Shown in pieces: positions 63,401 to 64,000 of a stretch of DNA of 64,000 bases; positions within the stretch are counted from its first letter, which is position 1; each line of letters opens with the position of its first letter. Source of the DNA: Hymenolepis diminuta (taxonomy: Eukaryota > Platyhelminthes > Cestoda > Cyclophyllidea > Hymenolepididae); NCBI GenBank assembly GCA_900708905.1, contig CAADRB010000002.1:4033632-4097631 (forward strand), written 5' to 3'. The position numbers and the translations under genes were made by a program. A model generated the notes under the pieces. It had not been told where the DNA came from, made no database searches, and was given only the letters and a program-made list of their open reading frames with translations.

Positions 63401-64000
63401 GAAATGCAACTGAGAACATTGTATTTAACTATTTTTCTTCTATTTCAACTGTCGCAGACGATACAGGTTACTAACTATATTGTACCAAGGAAAAATCCAT
63501 AGAAGCCTGCGTTACTCGTAGAACGGTGAGCAAAAAAAAATAATTTTTTAATCCAGTTCCTTATCATAAGTGCATATTATTAAAATAAATTACTATCCAT
63601 AACGGGTCGATCCATCATTACGACTCATTGGAAAAGTTTTAGTTAATTTGATGATAATTTTGAAAATTCTATAAGAAAAGGCATACAATTCAGAAAAGAA
63701 AATATGAGAAAAAACTAGAATTACAGCTAATAATTCACATAATTTGTATTTTTATTTTTCCTGCAAGTATTCTGTTTCAACCGAATTGCAGAAGTGAGTT
63801 TTCGGAGTATTTTTTTTGAAATTGCAAAGATTTAGGTAAGGTATTAAGTAAGATGCAATGCAATATGCTAAGAGGAATACTGTCGAAGCTAATCAAGTTA
63901 CAGATGCCATATTGTCTTGACGCCATATGAGTAATGAAAACAAACAAGAACTTGCTATAGTCAACAGATGTCTATCATCACCTAGCGATTAGAAATGATT

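Larger units (their letters stand above)
60348..64000. other. gene-free region with repeats to window end
   Basis: 3.6 kb with no supported gene. It contains a weak tRNA-like segment, a G-rich tract, a family B repeat copy, the second solo LTR and a GTAGCAA microsatellite. An 88-codon frame at 61224-61490 has no recognisable domain or splice context and is not called. Confidence 0.5.

Noticed and set aside
1..64000. Search for hammerhead ribozyme cores (CTGATGA...GAAAC) as in schistosome SINEs
   Set aside because: CTGATGA strings occur but none has the matching GAAAC and stems nearby.

Overview
This looks like a window from a eukaryotic nuclear genome, most likely a parasitic flatworm (cestode or trematode; I cannot separate them from sequence alone). 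It is AT-rich, roughly one third G+C by eye. Its genes are split by canonical GT-AG introns, many only 29-45 bases long beside a few of 1-3 kb. The proteins are animal-type: myosin essential light chain, mitochondrial ribosomal protein, astacin protease with ShKT domains, bZIP factor. There are no operons, Shine-Dalgarno sites or CRISPR arrays. I reconstructed exons by eye; for ten of the eleven gene models every junction keeps the reading frame, and the eleventh is broken by a frameshift.

Layout. 1-9.7 kb is gene-free and holds degenerate dispersed repeats, two of them inverted copies of one family. 9.8-13.8 kb (minus) is the Rab geranylgeranyltransferase beta subunit. 15.6-26.8 kb (plus) is a complete 21-exon PIGN, the GPI ethanolamine-phosphate transferase 1. 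27.6-28.3 kb (minus) is a myosin essential light chain. 29.8-30.3 kb (minus) is mitochondrial ribosomal protein S24, followed by an assembly gap at 30772-31266. 32.4-37.3 kb (minus) is a secreted astacin metalloprotease with an EGF-like module and six ShKT modules. 37.3-44.1 kb is gene-free. Two related tandem ubiquitin-like genes lie at 44.1-45.0 kb (minus, intact) and 49.4-50.0 kb (plus, broken by a one-base frameshift). 50.9-53.0 kb (minus) is ALG8. It is head to head with a FolD-type methylene-tetrahydrofolate dehydrogenase (53.5-54.7 kb, plus), which is tail to tail with the spliceosomal protein WBP4 (54.7-57.3 kb, minus). 59.5-60.3 kb (minus) is a small PAR/NFIL3-like bZIP factor. The last 3.6 kb is gene-free and repeat-bearing.

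The genes do not form one pathway. PIGN and ALG8 both modify glycoconjugates in the ER membrane and RABGGTB lipidates Rab proteins, but this looks like ordinary scattered gene order. I see no dedicated novel multi-gene system. The most interesting points are: the FolD-type enzyme has lost the cyclohydrolase lysine (now Gln) and its partner glutamine (now Leu); a pair of solo LTRs, one with a perfect 5-bp target duplication; the unusual astacin/ShKT architecture; and the frameshifted ubiquitin-like paralogue.
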